From positions 1 through 60,685 of IMG/VR virus record IMGVR_UViG_3300005253_000613: 60,685 nt of DNA. One strand, 5' to 3'. The stretch's first letter is position 1. Each line of letters begins with the position of its first letter. The DNA is from a virus. The notes under the pieces are model-generated. The model made no database searches. It saw nothing but the letters and a program-made list of their open reading frames with translations, and was not told where the DNA came from. The position numbers and the translations under genes were made by a program. Positions 30,168 through 37,719 of the stretch are shown one piece after another.

Positions 30168-30467
30168 TTATTTAAAATTTATTGATTCCAATATTAATTT
30201 AAAATCACCTTGAGCTACACTATATTTTAAGTAATGTTTCAACAACCCATTCAAAAACATAGGCTTGCAAAGCCACATGTGCAACAAGTTGAGCTGTTTG
30301 TGTGTGAATTGTACATACAAACATAAATTAGAATTAACTTGATATATTTTGGCTACAATATTATCAGCTTCGATTGTGATTTTAGATTTATAGCCAAAAG
30401 CAGTTGCATTATCCCATTCGTTATAATCGTACAAACGATAAGCAGAGATTTTATGCGTAGTTTCCAT
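30168..30467 (-). CDS. Uncharacterised protein
   Basis: 99 residues, mixed, beginning 'METTHKISAYRLYDYNEWDN'. AAGGAATTAAAAC lies upstream. No family recognised. Confidence 0.5.
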   Translation of the reverse strand: METTHKISAYRLYDYNEWDNATAFGYKSKITIEADNIVAKIYQVNSNLCLYVQFTHKQLNLLHMWLCKPMFLNGLLKHYLKYSVAQGDFKLILESINFK

Positions 30468-30493
30468 AGTTTTAATTCCTTATATTAATTTTG

Positions 30494-30697
30494 TTAGCTT
30501 AATTCATGTGGGTATTCATCAATATTCCAAACATATAATGTATTCTTTGCTACTTTAAATTCAGCAGTAGCTTCATTGTTATATTCTCCCAATATCAGCA
30601 TCATTTGTTGATAGTGTTTCTCAACTTTATTAAACATAAATGCTTCGAAGTCATTATAATGTAACAATTCTTTAATACCCATTATTGATGTTTTCAT
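30494..30697 (-). CDS. Uncharacterised small protein
   Basis: 67 residues, helical, ending 'VWNIDEYPHELS', similar to the end of the product of 28481-28669. AAAAGGAAC precedes the start. About 120 nt upstream (30698-30817) hold no convincing gene. Confidence 0.5.
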   Translation of the reverse strand: MKTSIMGIKELLHYNDFEAFMFNKVEKHYQQMMLILGEYNNEATAEFKVAKNTLYVWNIDEYPHELS

Positions 30698-30817
30698 TGT
30701 TTTGTTCCTTTTGATAAGTGATTGAATACAATTAGTGTGTTAGTTTAGTATCAATATCACCTTAAAAGTGCAGTAGCGTCCATTTATAGCTGTCGAATAT
30801 TAGCCAACCTCTTGATT

Positions 30818-31231
30818 TTATAACATTTCGGTTAATTCCTTGCCGAGTTTCTTGATTTGCTTTTTGCTTAGGCTTTCACCCTGGTTAGAGCTTATAACCT
30901 CACATTCATTTAATATTTCTTCTCCAATGATATAAGCTAACATATTAGCAACCTTTTCAGAATCCCCAAAATCAATAAGACACTCGCCGTATAAATCTTT
31001 ATCATATTCTTGAATTGTCTTAATAGCCCAAAACACATTGGTTTTGTTAAGGAATTGTTCAGCTTTATAATAACCATTGATAAAATAATCTTCATTGTAT
31101 AAATGATGATGGAGCTTATCGACTTCAATGTTTTCCAAATCCTCTACTTTGGAAATACCATGTTGTATAATTTCGTTTAAGGCTTCCTGCTCTAACATAG
31201 TGCCGTTTTGTAAAACTTTTAAATAACTCAT
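30818..31231 (-). CDS. Uncharacterised acidic protein
   Basis: 137 residues from the ATG at 31231, six bases after GAGG; an earlier ATG at 31243 lacks a site. Acidic and helical. No family recognised. Confidence 0.5.
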   Translation of the reverse strand: MSYLKVLQNGTMLEQEALNEIIQHGISKVEDLENIEVDKLHHHLYNEDYFINGYYKAEQFLNKTNVFWAIKTIQEYDKDLYGECLIDFGDSEKVANMLAYIIGEEILNECEVISSNQGESLSKKQIKKLGKELTEML

Positions 31232-31256
31232 TTTAAACCTCATTAAATTATTGAAT

Positions 31257-31559
31257 TTATTTCCCTACTCGCATTGCCTGGTAGTTATATCCAGCCTTCT
31301 TTGAGTGACGGGCTACAATATTATTATCTTTGTAATAACTTCCAAACATAGTTTCGTCAGTAACAATAAGACCTTTGTTTTTCAAGGTCTCGAATGCACA
31401 GTCTTTATAATGGCCTTCATAACCATACTGGAACGGCAATCGAAACATAAGTTCATTCTTTAGCCCAAGATTAACAGTAACAATTGCATCAAAATATGAA
31501 TTGCCATTTGAAGCGTCGAAGCACTCCCTCGCTAATACGTCAATTGTTTTGATTTTCAT
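31257..31559 (-). CDS. Uncharacterised protein
   Basis: 100 residues from the ATG at 31559, with AAGGAAAAATGC upstream; the frame is open to 31601 but would overlap the small membrane gene. Mixed alpha/beta with 'AFETLKNKGLIVTDETMFGS'. No family recognised. Confidence 0.5.
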   Translation of the reverse strand: MKIKTIDVLARECFDASNGNSYFDAIVTVNLGLKNELMFRLPFQYGYEGHYKDCAFETLKNKGLIVTDETMFGSYYKDNNIVARHSKKAGYNYQAMRVGK

Positions 31560-31570
31560 TGCATTTTTCC

Positions 31571-31696
31571 TTATTTTAAAAGATGCATTACATAACCACA
31601 CAAGATGCCGAGAAAGACTAACCCGGTTAGTTTTCCAATCGTAGAGGTTATAAGGCTAATTGTATTGAAAAGATAGTTACTTAGTTTTACATACAT
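31571..31696 (-). CDS. Small membrane peptide, first gene of the leftward operon
   Basis: 41 residues with a hydrophobic C-terminal helix ('LTGLVFLGILCGYVMHLL'). It lies about 50 nt behind the operator-like promoter at 31746-31776. Function unknown. Confidence 0.45.
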   Translation of the reverse strand: MYVKLSNYLFNTISLITSTIGKLTGLVFLGILCGYVMHLLK

Positions 31697-31745
31697 TATG
31701 GTGAGTTCCCTTATGTTATTGTAATTGAGTGACTTAACTATAATC

Positions 31746-31776
31746 AATATACAACATTATGCTCATCATTCCTAAT
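31746..31776 (-). promoter_or_regulatory. Leftward early promoter/operator, shared with 8587-8617
   Basis: On the minus strand: ATTAGGAA, 8 nt, ATAATGTTGTATATT, matching the site at 8587-8617 in both blocks and the spacing. Here the site also contains a perfect 9-bp inverted repeat, TAATGTTGT (31773-31781 read on plus) against ACAACATTA (31751-31759), with 13 nt between. A dimeric repressor could bind it. Confidence 0.65.
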
Positions 31777-31781
31777 GTTGT

Positions 31782-32280
31782 TTTAATATAGTGTATATAT
31801 ATTTACTACCCACTAAGCTATGGTTGACTTATGAGGTTCTAATTGTGGATGGTGGGGAATGGTGGTTAGGGGTGATGTATAGGGGTTGTGACAAATTTTA
31901 GATAGTAATTTTAGTTTTTTTAGTGCTTAAATATAGTTTCTATCCTACTCCTGTTTATCAATTATAATCAGGAGCTTATATCCCTAAACGTAGACTGGAT
32001 GGGGGATTTAAATAATCAAATACCCACCCCTGTTCACATTTGATCGCCCCAAGGGTGAGTGGTATCAGCCCGCCCCAAACTCAGGAAAACGAAAAAACAA
32101 ACTAAACGCTCAAAAGGTAATAGTGTCTTAGCACACCGTATTAAAGCGTAGCACCACCAAAGCGGTTAATATGGTGTTAGGATAGTTTAAGGGGATTAAA
32201 GTGTCTTAGGGACGAGTTATGTACTCCTGATTAGTACATAAAAATTAGGAAGTTAAGGGAGGTGGAGTTAGATTGTGGTT
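31782..32280. other. Gene-poor strand-switch region
   Basis: About 500 nt with no gene I can support. It contains a purine-rich G-cluster strand (31849-31890), the 13-mer CTACTCCTGTTTA (31945, again at 33596), an inverted repeat TTATGTAC/GTACATAA (32217-32241), and two AGTGTCTTAG copies (32129 and 32201). It could hold control or origin sequences. No classical iteron array is visible. Confidence 0.4.
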
Positions 32281-32370
32281 ATGAAAGTAATAAAAATAGA
32301 GCAAAAGCAACGGTTTAGTGTTTCATCACATTTATCAGTGTTTGATAAGGTATGTGGTTCAATACTGTAG
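32281..32370 (+). CDS. Short peptide, possible MKI-family remnant
   Basis: 29 residues starting 'MKVIKIEQKQRFS', behind GGGAGGTGGAG (about 11-21 nt upstream). The N-terminus recalls the MKI/KRRLRE family, but the C-terminal signature is missing; another frame downstream has 'ECLKRLDF'. Possibly a frameshifted member. Confidence 0.3.
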   Translation: MKVIKIEQKQRFSVSSHLSVFDKVCGSIL

Positions 32371-32419
32371 ACGAGTGCTTAAAAAGGCTCGATTTTATTT
32401 AGCAACTATCAAAGGCGAA

Positions 32420-32518
32420 ATGAATAATGCTTTAAACATATTGTCGCTTGGTGCGGGGCTTCAATCATCAGCTATGGTTTGTATGATGAATGAATGTGAA
32501 GGTTTATGTGGGGTGTAA
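32420..32518 (+). pseudogene. Remnant of a PAPS-reductase-like (alpha hydrolase) gene
   Basis: 32 codons, 'NILSLGAGLQSSAMVCMMNE', carry the P-loop-like 'SLGAGxQSS' that opens phage PAPS-reductase-family (adenine nucleotide alpha hydrolase) proteins. The frame then stops, where the intact family continues for over 200 residues. This is the 5' stub of a deleted gene. Confidence 0.6.
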
Positions 32519-32534
32519 ATTAACTAAAACCGGC

Positions 32535-32927
32535 GATACTTGAAGAATTTCCCGCTAAAACACTTAAAACGAAAATATTAAAAATAACAGGGCATCCTTA
32601 TCTGAATACTTCTATCAATTATAAAGGATTAGTAATATCAGGGAGATTGGTAGTAGAGCGGGTGGCTCCACAAAGTGCTGGAATTAAGGGTTATATAATT
32701 AGGAGACTACATGGAAGTAATAGCTATAAAAGAAAAGATAAAGTCTGAGGTGCATAAACGGATACTAGGGAGTTGTCATGTTCCTATATTAAGCCTTAAG
32801 ATGGCAGGAGAGGTGCGGAGGGAATTGCGAGGATTAGACCCTGCTATTATGATTGCAATTAAAAGAAAACTACGTAGTTAAGTACAGCTAAAATCGCTGA
32901 TACTTGAAGAATTTCCCGCTAAAACAC
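32535..32927 (+). repeat. 29-bp direct repeats (32535-32563 and 32899-32927)
   Basis: Two identical 29-nt copies, beginning GATACTTGAAG and ending CTAAAACAC, with degenerate similarity continuing upstream. They are 364 nt apart and bracket a small intact gene. Deletion or duplication between such repeats may explain the decay of the module. Confidence 0.8.
32711..32881 (+). CDS. Small protein ending in 'IKRKLRS' (MKI/KRRLRE family-like)
   Basis: 56 residues, with AGGAG six bases upstream of the start, a strong site. The basic C-terminal 'MIAIKRKLRS' fits the signature of the small proteins at 34.8-39.8 kb; the N-terminus ('MEVIAIKEK') is looser. Intact in the midst of remnants. Confidence 0.5.
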   Translation: MEVIAIKEKIKSEVHKRILGSCHVPILSLKMAGEVRRELRGLDPAIMIAIKRKLRS

Positions 32928-33001
32928 AAAAATATGAAAAGAATCGAATTACGAAAAAAGTAAAAGATTATCTAAGTCCCGCCAGAAACTATGAAATTAA
33001 A

Positions 33002-33505
33002 ATGAACATATCAGAAATAGAAAACACAGTTATATTTGGTGACGCTTTGGAACAGGTCAGGAAACTGACGGACAAGTCTGTCAATTGTGTTATTACCTCC
33101 CCGCCTTACTGGCAATTGCGGTGCTACGGATTTGACGGTCAGTGGGGATGGGAACCGACGTTTCAGGAATATCTCGAAAATCTCTGGAGTTTAATGGATG
33201 AGATATATCGAGTGCTTACGGATGACGGAACTGTTTTTATCAACTTGGGTGATTCTTACGCAAGTAAAGGCTCTGGCCGTGAGCCAGGTTCAGGCAAGTT
33301 TCAATACGAATTTAATAAGTAAGCCAATTATCGCAGGTTGCCCGGAAGGAGGAGTTATCCTTGATCCGTTCTGTGGGACGGGAACCACGTTAATACGTGC
33401 TATTGAGTTGAACCGTAAATTCATATAGACGGGAAGAAGGAATACTGTGTTATAGCTAATAAAAGAATTAAGCCATTATTGAAACAAACAAATATATTTG
33501 ATTAA
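33002..33505 (+). pseudogene. Decayed DNA N4-cytosine/N6-adenine methyltransferase gene
   Basis: An N-terminal part of 106 codons includes the catalytic 'TSPPYWQLRCYG' (motif IV), then stops at 33322. The frame at 33323-33428 has 'GGVILDPFCGTGTTLIRAIE' (SAM-binding motif I), and a third frame continues 'KKEYCVIANKRIKPLL' to 33505. The intact family is about 250-350 residues, so the central target-recognition part is deleted and at least two frameshifts are present. Not expected to be active. Confidence 0.8.
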
Positions 33506-33564
33506 TAGATTGTTATTCATTAAATTGCAGCATCGTTTTCCTTATTGACGATGTTGAGTGTGAG

Positions 33565-33591
33565 GGGAGTTAGAAATAACTCCCTTTTTTT
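33565..33591 (+). terminator. Intrinsic terminator
   Basis: GGGAGTTA (33565-33572), tetraloop GAAA, TAACTCCC (33577-33584), then seven T. A textbook rho-independent terminator insulating the decayed module from the operon beginning at 33622. Confidence 0.92.
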
Positions 33592-33621
33592 ATTTCTACT
33601 CCTGTTTAGTGCAAGAAGTGG

Positions 33622-33650
33622 TTGACAATGTAATTTAAATGATTTATATT
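33622..33650 (+). promoter_or_regulatory. Rightward promoter
   Basis: TTGACA (33622-33627), exactly 17 nt, TATATT (33645-33650): nearly perfect sigma-70 boxes. It follows the terminator and precedes the gene at 33685, so it should drive the 33.7-39.8 kb operon. Confidence 0.85.
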
Positions 33651-33684
33651 GTAGCTAAAATATTATGAATAACCAGAAGATGAC

Positions 33685-33912
33685 ATGGAACAAGATAACT
33701 TAATAGCGATCTGCCCTACTGACAGGCTGCCGGAAAGGTATCCTAATATAGGGAAAAGCGATGATATATTATTTATGCCTCATAAGTTTGACAAGGCATA
33801 TAAGGGTTTTACACGGAAAATAGGTCACAACAGGGATATATTAATATTTCAGGATTACAATAATAACGTATGGCATGTTTCAGAAATACATCGGTGGTAT
33901 GAACTGCCATGA
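33685..33912 (+). CDS. Uncharacterised small protein
   Basis: 75 residues, mixed alpha/beta with a Trp-containing C-terminus ('VWHVSEIHRWYELP'). First gene behind the promoter at 33622, about 28 nt after the likely start of transcription. No family recognised. Confidence 0.5.
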   Translation: MEQDNLIAICPTDRLPERYPNIGKSDDILFMPHKFDKAYKGFTRKIGHNRDILIFQDYNNNVWHVSEIHRWYELP

Positions 33913-34112
33913 AGAAGGGACTTACAATATATTCGCCAATGGATATATCACGTCATTATCACCGATTATCTGACAGGGAAAAGGCTGACATATTAGATCA
34001 CATTATCAATGAAGACACTATTGCCACAAGCTCTTTTGGTTTTCTAAGAATAGCTATGGGTTATGAGTTAATAGGGTATAATGAATATATTAAAAAGTCT
34101 GAACTACCATGA
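33909..34112 (+). CDS. Uncharacterised small protein
   Basis: 67 residues, helical, linked by ATGA overlaps to both neighbours. No family recognised. Confidence 0.5.
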   Translation: MKKGLTIYSPMDISRHYHRLSDREKADILDHIINEDTIATSSFGFLRIAMGYELIGYNEYIKKSELP

Positions 34113-34354
34113 AATACGCTAAATTAAAAAATATAGAAGAAAACAAGCGATATGGTGTATCCTTTTGGCCGGGTGGCGTATATCCAGTAGACAGAGAATA
34201 TAAAAAATCAGTTAGAATAAAGGGAGTGTTCTATGAATTAAATATATTTTTTGATGGAAATAAAACAAACATCCAGGAATATAATGAAACAACAGCAAGA
34301 TTGATACCACGAGAACAAATAGAATGTATAAATGAATTGTCGGAGTTGATGTGA
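34109..34354 (+). CDS. Uncharacterised small protein
   Basis: 81 residues, beta-rich ('RYGVSFWPGGVYPVDREY'). ATGA overlap with the gene before. No family recognised. Confidence 0.5.
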   Translation: MKYAKLKNIEENKRYGVSFWPGGVYPVDREYKKSVRIKGVFYELNIFFDGNKTNIQEYNETTARLIPREQIECINELSELM

Positions 34355-34497
34355 TTGATTATACACCACAAGAACGTGAATTTGTTGATGCGATGTCAGA
34401 AATACTTAGAAGAGGCCCTAAATATAGTAGTTTAAAAGAAGCAAAGGTAGCTATTGAGCATTTTAAAAAGGGAATAGTATATTACAACATAGATTAA
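34351..34497 (+). CDS. Small helical protein (GTG start)
   Basis: 48 residues from a GTG that overlaps the previous TGA. Helical ('FVDAMSEILRRGPKYSSLKE'). Coding is supported by the tight coupling. Confidence 0.45.
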   Translation: MIDYTPQEREFVDAMSEILRRGPKYSSLKEAKVAIEHFKKGIVYYNID

Positions 34498-34507
34498 TGA
34501 AACTGAA

Positions 34508-34813
34508 ATGAAAGCCTATCATCAAGTCGAATTCAAAGATTTAACACCTGACCTTGAAATATTATCGGATGTTATCGGTATTGAGAATGTTAGGTTGTTA
34601 ATAGAAAAAGTATCGGGTGTTCAGTTCCGCATACCAAGATTGCCTACATTAAATGGCTTTTGCAGAAAATATATTAAAAACAATATAGAAAAGAGCAATA
34701 TGGTTTTAGCTTTTGAACTTGATAGTTCTGATAATTTTGTTAGATTGTTGAAAATACAAATAAAGAAGGAAGAAAAAGACAAAGAAGAAATGTTAAAACG
34801 GTTATATGGATGA
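34508..34813 (+). CDS. Mor-like putative transcription regulator
   Basis: 101 residues. 'LEILSDVIGIENVRLLIEKV' and 'VQFRIPRLPTLNGF' resemble the dimerisation part of Mor-type activators (Ile/Leu-rich helix, then 'GGxxxYIP'). A helix-turn-helix might lie in the rest, but the C-terminus is a charged coil. The resemblance is weak. If true, it may regulate the late genes downstream. Confidence 0.4.
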   Translation: MKAYHQVEFKDLTPDLEILSDVIGIENVRLLIEKVSGVQFRIPRLPTLNGFCRKYIKNNIEKSNMVLAFELDSSDNFVRLLKIQIKKEEKDKEEMLKRLYG

Positions 34814-35073
34814 AAATAATAACCAATCATATATTATGGAATTGCGGCCCGCCCGGAATATATGCACGTTTTGCTGATTTTGATAGAGATGGGAATATTA
34901 TTGAGAGGGGCATCTGCGAAAAATATGGGGCATTCAAATATATGAAGTCTTCACGAAGGATTGGTGAGATAATTCCAAATATAATTATAGAAACGAATAT
35001 CGGTTTATTAACCAATTTAAAAATAATATCAGTAACAGGATTTCTAAATAAACGATTAAAGGAGAATTTATGA
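34810..35073 (+). CDS. MKI/KRRLRE family small protein
   Basis: 87 residues, 'MKIITNHIL...' at the start and '...GFLNKRLKENL' at the end. Middle beta-rich. ATGA overlap with the previous gene. Function unknown. Confidence 0.5.
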   Translation: MKIITNHILWNCGPPGIYARFADFDRDGNIIERGICEKYGAFKYMKSSRRIGEIIPNIIIETNIGLLTNLKIISVTGFLNKRLKENL

Positions 35074-35303
35074 GACACGTAATTGCACACGGAGAAAGCG
35101 GGAATACCCACGCTATTTTGGATGATGTCATTATTTCAGAAAAAGATGGCAATAAAGTCATCAAAGCGGATAAACCCTACACTGCTATCCATGAAGAACA
35201 TGGCCCAATAACTATTAATCCCGAAACCAAAGGTGATGTAACCGTCGGTTTTGTTCAGGAATTCGATCACGCAGAAGAAGAAGCAAAGAATGTGATAGAT
35301 TGA
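35070..35303 (+). CDS. Conserved small protein ('HGESGNTHA' type)
   Basis: 77 residues. 'RHVIAHGESGNTHAILDDV' and 'HEEHGPITINPE' followed by 'VGFVQEFDHAEEEAKNVID' match a widespread small family encoded near DUF6745-like genes in phages and bacteria; one lies just downstream here. Beta-barrel-like. No known function. AAAGGAG lies upstream. Confidence 0.55.
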   Translation: MRHVIAHGESGNTHAILDDVIISEKDGNKVIKADKPYTAIHEEHGPITINPETKGDVTVGFVQEFDHAEEEAKNVID

Positions 35304-35650
35304 AAGTATTAAACATCACTGGCATAGAGCAAATAGGCCCAGATGGTACACCTATCATTTTTTTAGCTCATAATGTAAATGTCGTTTTGAATAAGGGTGC
35401 GCCCCTGCCTTATTTAGATTTCTCGGCGGCTAATTCAAAATTTCCATTTCTTGCCTTTACGGAAGAAGAACAAAAGCAAAGAGAAATAAGGTATTTATTT
35501 GGTATTAGCGTAAGCCTGTTACGCAATATTCCAGGGGATAATGTCATTAATATGTTAAATATAAAACTGAGGGGGATTATTCCTGCCCCCGGACGGCAAT
35601 GGAATTATTTTGATATGCTCGAATATAAAAAAAGATATGGTATTGAATGA
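35300..35650 (+). CDS. Uncharacterised protein (TTG start)
   Basis: 116 residues. The TTG start overlaps the preceding TGA. Mixed alpha/beta, Pro-rich in the second half ('GIIPAPGRQWNYFDMLEYKK'). No family recognised. Confidence 0.5.
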   Translation: MKVLNITGIEQIGPDGTPIIFLAHNVNVVLNKGAPLPYLDFSAANSKFPFLAFTEEEQKQREIRYLFGISVSLLRNIPGDNVINMLNIKLRGIIPAPGRQWNYFDMLEYKKRYGIE

Positions 35651-35874
35651 AAATATTAGATGTTATATATAGATGTAACATTGGTAGAGGCTGCAAGTAT
35701 GCGCCTATTGTAGCCGACTATTTTTATACCGCATATAGGTTTACGCCGCCCGGATGCCGGGGTTTAATCTCATCTGACCGAATAATAACAGATGATGGCT
35801 ATTTAAGTGATTTGCAAGTAATGCCGGATAATACTATAAGAATTTTAACTCAACATTTAAGGGAAAAACTATGA
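35647..35874 (+). CDS. MKI/KRRLRE family small protein
   Basis: 75 residues, 'MKILDVIYRCNIG...' to '...IRILTQHLREKL'. It shares the N-terminal strand and C-terminal 'LRE' helix with other members. ATGA overlap with both neighbours. Confidence 0.5.
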   Translation: MKILDVIYRCNIGRGCKYAPIVADYFYTAYRFTPPGCRGLISSDRIITDDGYLSDLQVMPDNTIRILTQHLREKL

Positions 35875-36872
35875 TAGAACGAATTGATGAATTAACACCA
35901 GATCAAGAAGCCCGGATGCCGGAGTTCAAAGAAAAATGGACTAAGATTAATTTGTCTACCGCTGAATGCGATAGGGACCAAGCTAAATACTGGATGGATG
36001 AAGCCTACCGCTTAGCAGGTTATGAACCTGTAAATGAAATACATTGGGTGCGATCACCTAAAGAAGGGCTTGATCTTGCTAAGGATATGATGCTATCCGC
36101 TAATAACGACAATCGGGATTATATAGATGAATTAATCCATGGCTATAATTATGGCTGCCATGAAGCGAGTTATTTAAGTTTCTATGAATTCTTTTATGTA
36201 GTTTGCGAACTTGATATCCTTAAACCGCTTGTACCACAGTTTAATATAGCCCCACACTCTGGATGGTGGATACCATTCGATACTTGTATTATAGCATGTG
36301 CGAAACCAACATCTATTCATGTAGTGGGAGATGTATTGCATAAGGATTTAGTCCCTGCGGTAAATCATGCCGACGGCTTCGATGTTTATATTCTCAATGG
36401 GATATACATGCCGGATAATATTGTGATAACACCTGCCAATGAATTAGATTCGCAATTAATATTAAGTGAGGGGAATGTAGATGTAAGACGAGAAATAATA
36501 AGGAAAATCGGCTATGATAAAATGTATGAAGATTTAGGCGGTGAAACAATAGAAACAGTTTCTATGACTGACCTGTATAAGAAACATTCGATATTATCCT
36601 ATGAACAACAAGGTGATGTGATATTTAAACCCGATAATCTTGAAGAAGTGAAATATAAAAATCTAAAAGATGATTTTAAGAAAAGCCTTGAAGGTAAATC
36701 TTATTCATTGGTTAATATGCGTTTCGGTGACGGTTCAAAGCCGTTCTTGGTTATGGATAATATGTCAATAGGTGCTAAACATGTGGAAGGAGTGCCACCG
36801 AATATTACTAATGTATTCGATGCAATATGCTTCCGTAACCAAATGAAAGGCCTGCCACAGGAATTGAAATGA
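35871..36872 (+). CDS. DUF6745-like protein
   Basis: 333 residues. 'YGCHEASYLSFYEFFYVVCE', then 'GWWIPFDTCIIACAKPTSIH', 'HADGFDVYILNGIYMP' and 'RREIIRKIGYDKMYEDLGGE' follow the motif order of DUF6745-type proteins, in which a GWW-(P)-(F/Y) motif and an x-DG-x-(x)-Y-x-x-(H/N)-G motif recur. Function unknown; in bacteria such genes travel with leucine-rich or zinc proteins. It is the largest gene of this operon and is ATGA-coupled. Confidence 0.55.
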   Translation: MIERIDELTPDQEARMPEFKEKWTKINLSTAECDRDQAKYWMDEAYRLAGYEPVNEIHWVRSPKEGLDLAKDMMLSANNDNRDYIDELIHGYNYGCHEASYLSFYEFFYVVCELDILKPLVPQFNIAPHSGWWIPFDTCIIACAKPTSIHVVGDVLHKDLVPAVNHADGFDVYILNGIYMPDNIVITPANELDSQLILSEGNVDVRREIIRKIGYDKMYEDLGGETIETVSMTDLYKKHSILSYEQQGDVIFKPDNLEEVKYKNLKDDFKKSLEGKSYSLVNMRFGDGSKPFLVMDNMSIGAKHVEGVPPNITNVFDAICFRNQMKGLPQELK

Positions 36873-37084
36873 AAATACTTAGACTAATATCACAAGAGAA
36901 ATCGGATTCATTACATGGTTTTACTACAAATAGTTCTATTGGTTTTAGATATACATGGAATTGTTGGCCAGGTGATTTATCTCACACTTTAGTGGAGCCA
37001 TATTATTTAGGCAGACCTATGTTATCCCAGAACAAACTTGAGATTATTAGGAAACTCAAGGAAAGGTTGAGGGAATTGAAATGA
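36869..37084 (+). CDS. MKI/KRRLRE family small protein
   Basis: 71 residues, 'MKILRLISQEK...' to '...IIRKLKERLRELK'. First of four consecutive members linked by ATGA-type overlaps. Confidence 0.55.
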   Translation: MKILRLISQEKSDSLHGFTTNSSIGFRYTWNCWPGDLSHTLVEPYYLGRPMLSQNKLEIIRKLKERLRELK

Positions 37085-37323
37085 AAATAATTAAAGAATT
37101 TGGGACAGATTACATCTTAGGTAACAAATTCTTTTATAATGATTATACTGTTGAAAATCAACCAATTATTATATTTTGTCACGAGCCTGGAAAGACCTTT
37201 AATCACATTAGCTTATCTATACCATTATTTAAGAGGATTCACTCAACACTGTATAATCTTTCTCCTGTGGATTTGGATGAAAAGATCAAAAGGCGTTTAA
37301 ATGAAAGTCATAGATATAAATAA
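37081..37323 (+). CDS. MKI/KRRLRE family small protein
   Basis: 80 residues, 'MKIIKEFGTDY...' to '...DEKIKRRLNESHRYK'. It overlaps the next member by 23 nt in another frame. Confidence 0.55.
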   Translation: MKIIKEFGTDYILGNKFFYNDYTVENQPIIIFCHEPGKTFNHISLSIPLFKRIHSTLYNLSPVDLDEKIKRRLNESHRYK

Positions 37324-37477
37324 ATGTACTGATAATGCACAAAGGTTATGTTACAGAAGACATTTTCAATATGCGACTGCCAAGACACATGAGAAATTCG
37401 GCGATTTAACCCCAGTATTTCAATCATATTTCCGTATACCTGAAGTTGTAAAGAGGAAGCTAAGGGAATTAAAATGA
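37301..37477 (+). CDS. MKI/KRRLRE family small protein
   Basis: 58 residues, 'MKVIDINKCTDN...' to '...IPEVVKRKLRELK'. Its start lies inside the previous member, and its TGA overlaps the next ATG. Confidence 0.55.
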   Translation: MKVIDINKCTDNAQRLCYRRHFQYATAKTHEKFGDLTPVFQSYFRIPEVVKRKLRELK

Positions 37478-37719
37478 AAATACTAACAACTAGCAGTACG
37501 GTTGTAAAACCGGTCTACTGGGATTATAGATGGAGAAAGAGTATCCATATAAGTATATCTGATGGTATAGAGGTTATCATGAAGGCGAATGAGGTGTTAT
37601 ATACCACCCCAAAGGAATTTACAGATTGTATCGTGCCAGATTTTATAAGCTGCGACTTTGGAAGACATAACCCTCGTTCATTAGTTGCCGTACTTAAAAG
37701 GAAATTGCGTGAAAAATAA
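37474..37719 (+). CDS. MKI/KRRLRE family small protein
   Basis: 81 residues, 'MKILTTSSTVV...' to '...LVAVLKRKLREK'. Its last codons overlap the GTG start of the glycosyltransferase. Confidence 0.55.
   Translation: MKILTTSSTVVKPVYWDYRWRKSIHISISDGIEVIMKANEVLYTTPKEFTDCIVPDFISCDFGRHNPRSLVAVLKRKLREK

Noticed and set aside
32535-32755. Open frame over the first 29-bp repeat ('KPAILEEFPAKT...')
   Set aside because: No start codon, and it runs into the ribosome-binding site and start of the intact gene at 32711; probably a gene remnant.
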